NCBI RefSeq assembly: GCF_000027005.1
Contig: NC_012964.1
Coordinates: forward strand, 62,001 to 126,000
Direction of reading: 5' to 3'
DNA length: 64,000 nucleotides
Origin: Komagataella phaffii GS115
Taxonomy: Eukaryota; Ascomycota; Pichiomycetes; Pichiales; Pichiaceae
A model generated the notes under the pieces. That model was not told where the DNA came from and searched no databases. It worked only from the letters and a program-made list of their open reading frames with translations. The translations under genes were made by a program, and so were the position numbers. Positions 46,797 to 56,100 of the stretch are shown here, piece by piece (positions within the stretch are counted from its first letter, which is position 1; the number at the start of each line of letters is the position of its first letter).

Positions 46797-47495
46797 ATGT
46801 CAGTTATTGAAATCACATCGAAAGAGCATTTCACCCAGGTGACCGATGTTCCAAAGGACAAGCTGCTGGCGTTATATTTCCACACCCAATGGGCTCCTCC
46901 CTGTATCCAGATGAACACTGTATATCAGACCCTATCACAACAACACCCTGAAGTTTCGTTCATTTCTATCAATGCTGATAACCACAGTGAACTCAGCGAG
47001 ATGTTTGATGTTAGTGCAGTTCCTTTTTTCGCTTTGATCAGAGATAACACTATATTGAAGGAGATGAGTGGCGCCGACCCCAAGGAATTTGTCACATCCT
47101 TGAATGAGCTAACCAACGGCAAGAGCACCGGAGAAGACTCTCAAAGAAACGAGCAACACAATTCAACTGCACCCGGAGACGAGACAGAAGAACAGCTGAA
47201 TTTGCGTCTGTCTAAGTTGACAAGTGCCGCACCAGTAATGCTTTTCATGAAGGGAACGCCTGCTTCCCCTCAATGCGGGTTCTCCAGACAAGTAGTTGCC
47301 ATATTAAGAGAGCATCAGGTCAGATTTGGGTTCTTTGACATTCTGAAAGATGATTCAGTTAGACAAGGTCTAAAGAAGTTTAGTGACTGGCCTACTTTCC
47401 CCCAATTGTATATTAATGGTGAGTTTCAAGGTGGTTTAGATATTATAAAAGAGAACTTACAAGAAGACCCCAAATTCTTTGAGAACACCATATAG
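46797..47495 (+). CDS. GRX3: Cytosolic monothiol glutaredoxin Grx3/Grx4 (thioredoxin-glutaredoxin fusion)
   Basis: The protein has 232 residues. A thioredoxin-like domain fills the first 105 (QWAPPCIQM at 31-39, one Cys at the usual active-site place). An acidic/Asn-rich linker to about 130 leads to a monothiol glutaredoxin domain with the active motif CGFS at 160-163 ([20 protein letters not shown]), then [19 protein letters not shown]. Grx3/4 bind a [2Fe-2S] cluster with glutathione as a dimer, deliver iron and control iron-responsive transcription factors (Aft1 in S. cerevisiae; GATA/CCAAT repressors in other fungi). One gene probably serves for both paralogues. The start is the first ATG. 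Confidence 0.93.
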   Translation: MSVIEITSKEHFTQVTDVPKDKLLALYFHTQWAPPCIQMNTVYQTLSQQHPEVSFISINADNHSELSEMFDVSAVPFFALIRDNTILKEMSGADPKEFVTSLNELTNGKSTGEDSQRNEQHNSTAPGDETEEQLNLRLSKLTSAAPVMLFMKGTPASPQCGFSRQVVAILREHQVRFGFFDILKDDSVRQGLKKFSDWPTFPQLYINGEFQGGLDIIKENLQEDPKFFENTI

Positions 47496-47580
47496 CTATC
47501 AATATCATTGTACAATTCTCATTATTTTGTCACTGCAATTCCAATGTTGGTTTTTTTCTAGTCTTTTTCCTTTTTGATGT

Positions 47581-48858
47581 TCATAATTCCATGTTATCTA
47601 GTTCGTCATCAGTAGTCATTTCACTATCTTCGATGGATTCTATTTCACTCTCGTCAGTGGTACCTTTACTTAGTGAGGCCGAATTGTAATTCTTCCTTCG
47701 TTTTGCCAGTAAATCCTCATAATACTTGTATTGATCAAATTTAACGGTGATTTCTTTCTTGGGCAGTTTACTGAAATAGTTAATTTTGTGTTTTGCTCCC
47801 GAATCAACATTGCCAAGTTTTTCCAACTTGTCCATTTCATATCTCAGTTTGAAGACTGGCAGATAGACGTCTTTCAAAAGATCCGAGTGCGATAAGCAGT
47901 CGACAATACTCTCTAGAGCCTCCCACTTTTTGTTATCCATACGTGAATGAAACCATTTTACATTGGTGTAATTCTCTAGCAAACATAAATTGAATCGACT
48001 CCAAATGTACTTATATTGATCCGCTATAAGCTCCCTCATTCTACTGTTTCGACTACCATATAGAACTTTTCCAATGGCATCAAACAGACCTATGTCATCA
48101 TCCTTTACATCGCTGAATCCATGCTTCACGTTTTGTTCCATGCCGTTAATAGCACTAGATATGTCGCCCATAGAGCTGAATGATTGCAAATCTTTGCATT
48201 GGGCTCCCTCGTTCCTCAATATGTTCTTTAATACTTTTTCTAAAATTTTCTGTGTTACTTTGTTGAAATTTATTCTTACTACCTTGCTGTGATTCAAAAC
48301 TTGCTTATCAAACATCTTTTCAACATACTGATTTGCCTCTTCTCCTTGGCTGTTCTCTGAAACACATATTATCAGAGGAGGAGTTAAACCTCTGTAGTCG
48401 AGCCAACGAAGTAGGGCAGAACTTGTCTTCTCTCTGGTGACGTCATTACTCAAATTAGGTAAATCATCTACTATAATGCTTTTGGCAGTCTTCGTATGTG
48501 TTAATATTAAACACTCTTGAAGAAACTTGGCAAAATGCTCTGAGCCTTTGCCACTTTCATAGTCCAAAACCCTATCCAGTCCTTCATTCTTTCCAAACAC
48601 TTCATTGAGAAGTAGCCTACTAACTGCTCTAGCCACTGTGCTTTTGCCAGTTCCAGTTGGCCCCACCAAGAATATTATTTTAATGAGTCCCTGTAAACAT
48701 TGGCTAAGTGCGGACTGGACCTGTTTGATTTTTTGAGGATTCACTGCAATACTCTCTATTTTTCTGGGAGCATACTTTTCTATCCAAGGGCTACTATCAC
48801 TCTTCGGCCTTTTAGAGAGTCTGGGTCTTTTAGAAACTCTGGTTAAGTCTATTTGCAT
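47581..48858 (-). CDS. RAD24: Rad24/Rad17, clamp-loader subunit for the 9-1-1 checkpoint clamp
   Basis: The protein has 425 residues and an AAA+ domain. It opens with a basic stretch and WIEKYAPRKIESIAVNPQKI, the Rad17/Rad24 family start. Walker A GPTGTGKST is at 66-74; the Walker B region is SIIVDDLPN with Asp131-Asp132. FDAIGKVLYGSR in the second half is a Rad17-family landmark. With Rfc2-5 it loads the Rad17-Mec3-Ddc1 (9-1-1) clamp at damaged DNA. It is shorter than S. cerevisiae Rad24 (659 aa), mainly at the C-terminus, which ends in an acidic tail (EIESIEDSEMTTDDELD). The gene is divergent from the JmjC gene, with 152 bases between starts. Confidence 0.85.
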   Translation of the reverse strand: MQIDLTRVSKRPRLSKRPKSDSSPWIEKYAPRKIESIAVNPQKIKQVQSALSQCLQGLIKIIFLVGPTGTGKSTVARAVSRLLLNEVFGKNEGLDRVLDYESGKGSEHFAKFLQECLILTHTKTAKSIIVDDLPNLSNDVTREKTSSALLRWLDYRGLTPPLIICVSENSQGEEANQYVEKMFDKQVLNHSKVVRINFNKVTQKILEKVLKNILRNEGAQCKDLQSFSSMGDISSAINGMEQNVKHGFSDVKDDDIGLFDAIGKVLYGSRNSRMRELIADQYKYIWSRFNLCLLENYTNVKWFHSRMDNKKWEALESIVDCLSHSDLLKDVYLPVFKLRYEMDKLEKLGNVDSGAKHKINYFSKLPKKEITVKFDQYKYYEDLLAKRRKNYNSASLSKGTTDESEIESIEDSEMTTDDELDNMEL

Positions 48859-49010
48859 TGATAGACAACCGACCTAACACATGAGTTAGCTGTGAGAGAT
48901 GGAAAATGTTGATCTTAGTTGCGCGAGGTTCTTTCAAATAACTGAACCCCTTCGCGACTCCTCCCCTTCACAAACCATTTCTTTTGACACAGCGACTTAT
49001 CACACCAGCC

Positions 49011-50648
49011 ATGACTAGGGCTATCAAACCTGACCATTACGAGCAAGGGATTCCGGTTTTCAAGCCTTCTACCGACCAATTTGAGGACTTTTATGCTTTT
49101 AACAAGGCTGTTCATCCCTATGGAATGCAGTCGGGAATCATCAAAGTTATCCCACCCAGCGATTGGATTGACAGTTTACATGATTCCCCAGATTATCTGA
49201 CTCAGGAGGATCTACTGAACGTGAAACTAAAAAATCCAATCGAACAGCAAGTTTCTCTTATGAGTAACAAATCTTGCTTTAGTATTGATAACGTCGAGAA
49301 ACACAGAACTTATACATTACCTCAATGGAAGAAATTGCACGATCAGTTGAAGTATAGTCTTCCACGTCCACGAGGAGCGAAGAGTGATACTTTCAACTCT
49401 AAAGATGGTCCGATACCAAAAGAAAAGGAAGGAGAATTTACCGCAAAAATTGATACTTCAATATACGAACCGGATTACATTGAGTTTTTGGAATCACAAT
49501 ATTGGAAGAGTCTCAAATTTAGTGCTCCATTGTATGCAGCAGACTCACTGGGCTCATTATTTCCAAAGAACTTAAAAACGTGGAATGTATCATCTTTACC
49601 AAACTTGTTAGACTACTTACCAGAGAAAATTCCAGGAGTGAACGATTCTTATCTGTACGCTGGTTTATGGAAGGCGACCTTCTCCTGGCACCTAGAGGAT
49701 CAAGATCTGCATTCTATCAACTATATTCATTTTGGTGCTCCGAAAAAGTGGTATTCAATTCCTCAGGACCAGCATAGAGAATTTTATCAGCTAATGTCAA
49801 ACACCTATCCAGATGACGCCAAACATTGCCCCGAGTTTTTGCGTCATAAGACGTTTTTGGTCGATCCAAAATACATCCGCTCCAACGGAATCACAGTTAA
49901 TGAAATAGTGCATCGGGAAAAGGAGTTCATTATCACTTATCCCTACGGATACCATTCGGGATTTAATTTAGGATACAATTTAGCTGAAAGTGTTAATTTT
50001 GCAATAGAGGAGTGGCTACCTATTGGGTTACGGGCAAAGAAATGTGAATGTATCGATGACAGTGTTGGAATTGATGTTAGAAAATTAATGGAGTCCGTTT
50101 CAAAATGTATACTATGCCCAACTTTGATGCAGAAGAATATTTTTCAAGAGTCTTTCGATAAACTACTCATATTGGGAACGAATTCTAAAGCGCATAGAAT
50201 ATGTGGTAAACTAATACCTGGTCTTGAAGTAGATGGCGATCTCATTACAAAATACTTTTCAATGATTGACAATACTAAGCTCTCCATCTGTAATTATTGC
50301 GGAGAGGGAGGATATTGTGTTTCCTGCAGTTTTCAAGATTGCACCAATTGTTATCATGTACTCTGCTCATTGAATTCCAATGTGTCGATAGATCGATGTA
50401 AAATTTATTGTGAACTACATAAAGGGGAAGCTGTTACGACCTTTGACTCGCTGGAAATTGGGGATATTATTAGTTTTGACAGCAAGTATGGTGAGATCGT
50501 TTCTCTTGATAAAGAGAAAGAAACAACGACTATGGCGACCTTCCCAGAAGCACAACATAAATTGATACACCGATATCAGTTTGACTCTATCAAAGCACCC
50601 AGTAGGAAAAGGGAAAGGGACAACAATGATTCTGAATTAGTCTTCTAA
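49011..50648 (+). CDS. KDM4-like JmjN-JmjC histone demethylase with C-terminal PHD-type module
   Basis: The protein has 545 residues. JmjN is at about 12-55 (FYAFNKAVHPYGMQSGIIKV). The JmjC domain (about 165-335) has the Fe(II) ligands His227 and Glu229 (WHLEDQDLHSINYIHFG) and His315 (YPYGYHSGFNLGYNLAES), so it should be active. KDM4-type zinc residues are seen in HCPEFLRHK and KKCECIDD. Residues 427-470 are a Cys/His cluster (CNYCGEGGYC, CTNCYHVLC, IYCELHK) that looks like the second, extended PHD unit of animal KDM4, followed by a short beta-rich, Tudor-like stretch. KDM4 enzymes remove methyl groups from H3K9 and H3K36. S. cerevisiae Rph1 and Gis1 instead carry C2H2 fingers. Its 3' end overlaps the next gene by 12 bases. 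Confidence 0.85.
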   Translation: MTRAIKPDHYEQGIPVFKPSTDQFEDFYAFNKAVHPYGMQSGIIKVIPPSDWIDSLHDSPDYLTQEDLLNVKLKNPIEQQVSLMSNKSCFSIDNVEKHRTYTLPQWKKLHDQLKYSLPRPRGAKSDTFNSKDGPIPKEKEGEFTAKIDTSIYEPDYIEFLESQYWKSLKFSAPLYAADSLGSLFPKNLKTWNVSSLPNLLDYLPEKIPGVNDSYLYAGLWKATFSWHLEDQDLHSINYIHFGAPKKWYSIPQDQHREFYQLMSNTYPDDAKHCPEFLRHKTFLVDPKYIRSNGITVNEIVHREKEFIITYPYGYHSGFNLGYNLAESVNFAIEEWLPIGLRAKKCECIDDSVGIDVRKLMESVSKCILCPTLMQKNIFQESFDKLLILGTNSKAHRICGKLIPGLEVDGDLITKYFSMIDNTKLSICNYCGEGGYCVSCSFQDCTNCYHVLCSLNSNVSIDRCKIYCELHKGEAVTTFDSLEIGDIISFDSKYGEIVSLDKEKETTTMATFPEAQHKLIHRYQFDSIKAPSRKRERDNNDSELVF

Positions 50649-51545
50649 CTTATCCATCAAGGCGATGAATAGGAAGTCCTTTTCTATAATCAATATCAAA
50701 CTAACAACAATCCAGAATGTGTGCTTGAACTTTTTCATACTCAAATATGAGTTTGTCTCTATCGTGCAGGTTGCTAGCAAAATAGATGAGAGCATACCAA
50801 GTTGGTAAATGTGAAATAATCCTTCAAATAAAGAGTTAAAGAGAGGATGTGAACTGATGATGGGCGAAATATCTCTGTATTGAAAATATAGTATTTCAAT
50901 GTTTGACGATAAGTTACCAGTGGCTAGCTGAACAAATGATATTAAGGAGTTCAGCGATAGCAACCTTTCATTGAAGGTAATAGCTACCGCTAGACAGTAT
51001 TTCTGCAAAGAAATCATGGAGTTTTCCTGCTCTTGATAACCATATTCCTCCAATTTTGACTCTACAGCCTCATCTGACTGAACAGCAGAGGTCCTTATGT
51101 TGTAGATGAACACTAAAAAGATCACGACTGGTACAAAGTTGTTATCGGATTGCCCTTTGAAAAGGATTTGGGAGGGCGCAAACAGAACCTGCAATATCCT
51201 CCACACTTGAATGGCCACAACAGTTATCTGGATGTACTTTGCGGGTATATGTTTGGTGTAATTATTCAATGAAGCTGAGATGTCCAGATTAAATAAACGG
51301 CTTTTGACAAATATCATGAGAGGGAAGGCTAGATTCAAGATTTCCAAAACGTAAAGTGTCAAAGATGGATAGCTGTTTATGATTAGAGAGAATAATCTCT
51401 CTGCTTTATCGTTGGACTCTCCTATGAAATCGCAAAGGATCAAGCCGTGAATAATCAAGAACGGAATCAACGTGGATAGGGAGATCACCACCGGCGTTAC
51501 CTCATAAAGCAAAAAGTCAAACGTGAGATTTGATAAATCTGACAT
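50637..51545 (-). CDS. Multipass membrane protein of unknown function
   Basis: The ORF has 302 codons from a true ATG. There are about six or seven hydrophobic segments: 16-38 (VTPVVISLSTLIPFLIIHGL), 50-78, 105-125, 138-152, 190-215 (weak), 250-268 and 276-296. A hydrophilic loop at about 155-185 is acidic (SDEAVESKLEEYGYQEQE). There is no cleavable signal peptide and no recognisable catalytic motif. I do not recognise the family. A C-terminal hydrophobic segment followed by MDKLED leaves little tail. It overlaps the convergent JmjC gene by 12 bases at the 3' ends. It could be an ER or nuclear-envelope protein, but that is only a guess from topology. Confidence 0.65.
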   Translation of the reverse strand: MSDLSNLTFDFLLYEVTPVVISLSTLIPFLIIHGLILCDFIGESNDKAERLFSLIINSYPSLTLYVLEILNLAFPLMIFVKSRLFNLDISASLNNYTKHIPAKYIQITVVAIQVWRILQVLFAPSQILFKGQSDNNFVPVVIFLVFIYNIRTSAVQSDEAVESKLEEYGYQEQENSMISLQKYCLAVAITFNERLLSLNSLISFVQLATGNLSSNIEILYFQYRDISPIISSHPLFNSLFEGLFHIYQLGMLSSILLATCTIETNSYLSMKKFKHTFWIVVSLILIIEKDFLFIALMDKLED

Positions 51546-51946
51546 GATCAGGCTTTGGTGTTAATTGGGGATCAAAAAGACGTATTTAAGTCATTCTTGC
51601 TTTTGAAAGTTTGCGTATATTTTTGTGCTAACTAAACTTTACCCGACCATACCGATCGCGCGACATTTTATTTAAGCTCATCGAGAAAGATCAGCTGTAC
51701 CGATCCCGTGCTTGGGAAATCTTCTCCTTTTCGCCTGCGCACGACAATTTCACTGTAGTTTTTTGTGGAAGGTTAGCATGGCAGCGGGGAGCCATTACCC
51801 GGTCAAAGTATGCACGTAGATGCTGAGGGAGGTGAGAGTTAACAAGAGAAGTTTCCTTTTCGGGCTATTTTTGCATCTCAATTATGCGGGCGAAATCAAG
51901 ATTTCACATAGGCGAGATGTGATGGTGTGAGCACGGGAATGTACTG

Positions 51947-51960
51947 TATATATATAATAA
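51947..51960 (+). promoter_or_regulatory. Strong TATA element upstream of the orphan ORF
   Basis: TATATATATAATAA lies 65-78 bases upstream of the ATG at 52025, good spacing for a yeast promoter. It supports transcription toward the orphan ORF; on the other strand no gene starts nearby. Confidence 0.5.
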
Positions 51961-52024
51961 TCTTCACACACCATTCTTACTCTGAAATCGGTCATTTGAG
52001 TTTGAAAAGTTTTTTTCAACCTCC

Positions 52025-52345
52025 ATGGGTTCTTTGTCACCGGAAAGTGACGTGGAGTTTCCAAGCTTATTTTCTGTGGACACTTCATCGAGCACTCACT
52101 GTTCAATAACAGAGTATGCAGCAGAAAAGAGGCCCACTTTCACGATTCCGATCTGTGTTAGTTTTCCATACTACGAACAGAAAAACATGCTCTCAGTCAA
52201 GGTCAATAGACGTCGAGATACTATTGAGATTTCTTGGAGGTTGAAGAAGTGGAGACAAAGATACATCGACGGCTCCTATAACAGTCCATCTGATCTGGCA
52301 AATGAACAGCCTGAAATAAGCAACCACACAACCGAGCAATGTTGA
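52025..52345 (+). CDS. Hypothetical protein, 106 residues (orphan)
   Basis: A true ATG behind a TATA element opens 106 codons. The N-terminal third is Ser/Glu-rich (MGSLSPESDVEFPSLFSVD); the middle is more ordered (RPTFTIPICVSFPYYEQKN); then a basic amphipathic stretch (VKVNRRRDTIEISWRLKKW) and an Asn/Ser-rich tail ending in Cys. No signal peptide or membrane segment is visible. I recognise no family. It could be a small regulatory protein or an unspliced piece of a longer transcript, or the leader region of CHS3, whose ATG is 777 bases downstream of this stop. Confidence 0.45.
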   Translation: MGSLSPESDVEFPSLFSVDTSSSTHCSITEYAAEKRPTFTIPICVSFPYYEQKNMLSVKVNRRRDTIEISWRLKKWRQRYIDGSYNSPSDLANEQPEISNHTTEQC

Positions 52346-53121
52346 TCGCAGGGTCTTCCATCATGAGCTCAATATTTTGCATCATCATCCATCAATGGTT
52401 GATTATCGTTAATAAACACACCATCAGTGGTTCAATTCATCAATATTCGCTCCCAGCAGTCACCCAATAAGGGCAACAGACAACAACGAACCTCTTCAAC
52501 TGTCCATATCCTTCATGAAACTTCCTTCAAGATCATCTATTGTTAGTCCCCACTTCAGAGTTGCCAACTTTTCTTTTCCAGCTCCATATGTTTTAAGGCC
52601 AGAAGGCTGAAAATGGTTGAAAAATATGAAAAGAAACTGCCCTATACAAATAAGATCAAATAAATCGATTAAATAAGCTGGTTCCACCTGTGTGAAACAA
52701 AAAAAAAAGAAAGTTCTTATGATGATAAAAATAGATCTCTACGTCATCCCTTTTTCCTCTTCCCTTCCAGAAGCATGGAGGGAGACCCGCTGGGCGGGGG
52801 AGACGGAGTTAGGAGGGTCTTGAAGGATCGCGTCTTCTTTAGCAATCTTCCTGCGCCCCTCTCACGTTCCCCAACTGATCCCTTCAGCTCAATTTTTTTT
52901 CCTTAGGGCCTCGACCCTTGATTGGGAAATTCAAAACACAAATAAATAGACTCGTAATTTTTGCTGTTTTCGCAACCTGGCACGGACCTTTCATTCTTCC
53001 CTGCTTCCAGACCACATTTTGGTAGTTTCTTGCTGAGTTAAGGGAACCTTCACTCCATTCGCTTCAAAGACTCGTTCTCTTCAAGATTATCGCAGAAGGT
53101 GCCTTGAAATAATCACTCACT

Positions 53122-56100
53122 ATGAAAAATTCTTTCTCATCCGATAATTACCAAGAGTTCGATGTGGAATCTGGTGATCTCAACAGAAAGAGGTCCCTGG
53201 TAAGACATGATAGAGCCAGGAATGATCCACATAATCCGCATTATCATTATGCCAATGTGGTCGCTCAGGAATCCGATCACATAAAGGTGCAATCTTTTGA
53301 CACCGGATTGGACCCAACCCGTTGGGATTCTCTATCTAGAAGTGCATCCGCAAGAGGTCGTTCCATTCCGCTTGACGACTTGAATAGTAAAGGCCAAATA
53401 ATGCATGACTTCGAAGATGACTCTACTCAAGTGGATCCTCGAGGAACAGAAATACAAGGGTTAAACGACGAACAATCCCTACACAGGAATAACACTATAC
53501 GCTCAAATAAACTCGCCTCTAAAGTTATCAAGTCTAAAAGCAGCTCCAAGTACGAGTTTTGGCCCATTTATTGTACCATCATCACTTTCTGGGCCCCATC
53601 TCCTTTACTAAGGTTGTTTGGCTTCAAAACGAAAGAAAGACAATTTGCCTGGAGAGAAAAAATGGGGTTGATCTCGATCATCTTATACATCGGTACATTT
53701 GTTGCCTATCTTACTTTTGGGTTCTCCAGAACTGTCTGCTCCAATACTAGAACAAGAATCGAGAACAATAGCGTCTCCACCGGTTATCTTATTATCAACG
53801 GAAGAGCCTACGATCTCACCGCCTCTTCTCATCCCGCTGCTGCTGGTATTGATGCAGGAACCAATATTCTATACCCCCCTATCAATGCTGGTGGCAAGGA
53901 TGCTTCTTTTCTTTTTCAGAACGTGAATGGAAACTGTAAGGGTCTTATTACTCCAAAAGAGGATAGTGAAATTCCTTTTGACGGAGACGAAGTTGCTTGG
54001 TACATGCCCTGCAAATTGTTTGCCCAAGATGGATCGTCGTCTCCCAATTTCACCGCCTCTGAATACTATAATGGCTGGGGATGTCACACATCCACAACAG
54101 CTAGAGATGCTTTCTACTCTTTAGATGTTACAGGTGATGTCTACTTCACATGGAATGACATAAGAAATTCGTCCAGAAATTTGGTTGTTTTTTCGGGTGA
54201 TGTTTTAGATTTAGATCTTATCTCTTGGATTGATTCTGATAACTTGAACTATCCAGAGTTATTTGATCGTCTTCGCACAGACGAGCAAATGAGGGGTCAT
54301 GATATATCTATCTTACTATCTTCTTCTTCTGAAAGGAAGGCTGCACGATGTTTAGTAGAAACTATCAAGGTTGGTGTAATAGACTCTGAGACAATTGGCT
54401 GCATTGCTTCGGATATTGTTCTTTATGTCTCTTTGATTTTCATTTTATCTGTGGTTATTTCGAAGTTTTTATGTGCCTGCTACTTTAAATGGGTTATCTC
54501 TAGGAGACAGGGTGCCACTACATCTTCTACCAAAGAAATGAATGAACGTGAGAGAGATATCGAAGATTGGGCCGACGATATTAACAAGCAGGCCCCCGTT
54601 GCTTCTGTTCAGCCATTTCAACGTTTTGATTATCGCAACCAGTCGAAAGGAAATAGAGTCTCGAAGCTTTTTAACAGGGCTTCAAGATACTCTATGGCGA
54701 CGCAGTTGGACGGCTTTGATTACGTTAACTCAGTTGGAACTTTGGCAAGTTCTGCAAAATACCCCATGACAACTATGACTCTTCAAACCACAAAAATGCT
54801 TCGGGCCTCAAAGGACAGGCGATCACATGTGAGAAACAGGTCATCTGTTATGTTGAATACCAATGCTTCCAGGCAATCACTATTGTTGGGAAGCGATTAC
54901 CATAACCCTTTTGATGCTAATGATGGGTTCTATATACAGTCGTTATCCGCTGATCTGATTCATCCTGATGTTGCACCCCAGCCTCCAGTTGAGTACCAGC
55001 CATATGGGTATCCCTTGGCCCATGTTATTACTCTAATTACCTGCTACTCTGAGGATGAAGATGGGCTCAGAACTACAATTGAATCGATTGCCACTACCGA
55101 CTACCCTAACTCTCATAAACTTATTTTAGTTATCTGTGATGGTATGATCAAAGGTGCTGGTAACGACAAGACTACTCCTGAGATTGCTCTTGACCTAATG
55201 ACAGATTTTGTGACACCACCAGATGATGTGCAACCATTTTCCTATGTTTCTGTCGCCCAAGGCTCTAAAAGACACAACATGGCCAAAGTCTATGCTGGGT
55301 TTTACAATTATAAAGACTCCAATCTACCTCCTGAAAAACAGCAACGTGTTCCTGTCGTAACTATTGTTAAATGTGGTACTCCTGCTGAAACTGGAGCTGC
55401 CAAACCAGGTAACAGAGGTAAACGTGACTCCCAAATTATATTGATGTCTTTCCTCCAGAAGGTCATGTTTGACGAAAGAATGACCCAACTGGAAAACGAG
55501 ATGTTAAAATCAATTTTTTCAATCACAGGGTTAATGACTGAAATGTATGAGATTGTGTTAATGGTTGATGCTGACACCAAGGTGTATCCAGACTCCTTAA
55601 CACATATGGTTGCAGAAATGGTGAAGGATCCAACAGTGATGGGTCTATGTGGAGAAACGAAGATTGCCAACAAGAGACAATCCTGGGTGACTGCAATTCA
55701 AGTTTTTGAGTACTACATTTCGCATCACCAAGCAAAGGCGTTTGAAAGCTGTTTTGGTAGCGTTACCTGCTTACCTGGTTGTTTTTGCATGTATCGCATC
55801 AAAACGCCCAAAGGCCGTGACGGCTACTGGGTTCCCATTCTTGCTAACCCCGACATTGTAGAAAGATACAGTGACAATGTTCTGGACACTCTGCACAAGA
55901 AAAATTTACTGTTGCTGGGAGAGGATAGATATCTTTCTTCGTTGATGCTTCAAACTTTCCCTAAGAGAAAGCAGATATTTGTTCCAAAAGCTGCTTGTAA
56001 AACTATTGTTCCGGAGAGGTTTAAAGTGCTCCTATCCCAAAGACGTCGTTGGATCAATTCAACGGTACACAACTTGTTTGAGTTGTTCTTAGTCAATGAT

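Larger units (their letters stand above)
51546..53121. other. 1.6-kb region upstream of CHS3 with one orphan small ORF
   Basis: The largest gene-poor stretch of the window. It holds a strong TATA run (51947-51960), a 106-codon ORF at 52025 (listed separately), and from 52700 on a promoter of alternating purine-rich and pyrimidine-rich runs leading to CHS3. I searched by eye for tRNA boxes and snoRNA C/D boxes: ATGATGA occurs at 52719-52725, but no CTGA partner is at a fitting distance. Confidence 0.5.

Noticed and set aside
52496..52687. 63-codon minus-strand frame upstream of CHS3
   Set aside because: No conserved features, no promoter on that strand.
52700..52880. Possible C/D snoRNA (ATGATGA near 52719)
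   Set aside because: No CTGA D box at a suitable distance and no flanking terminal stem.
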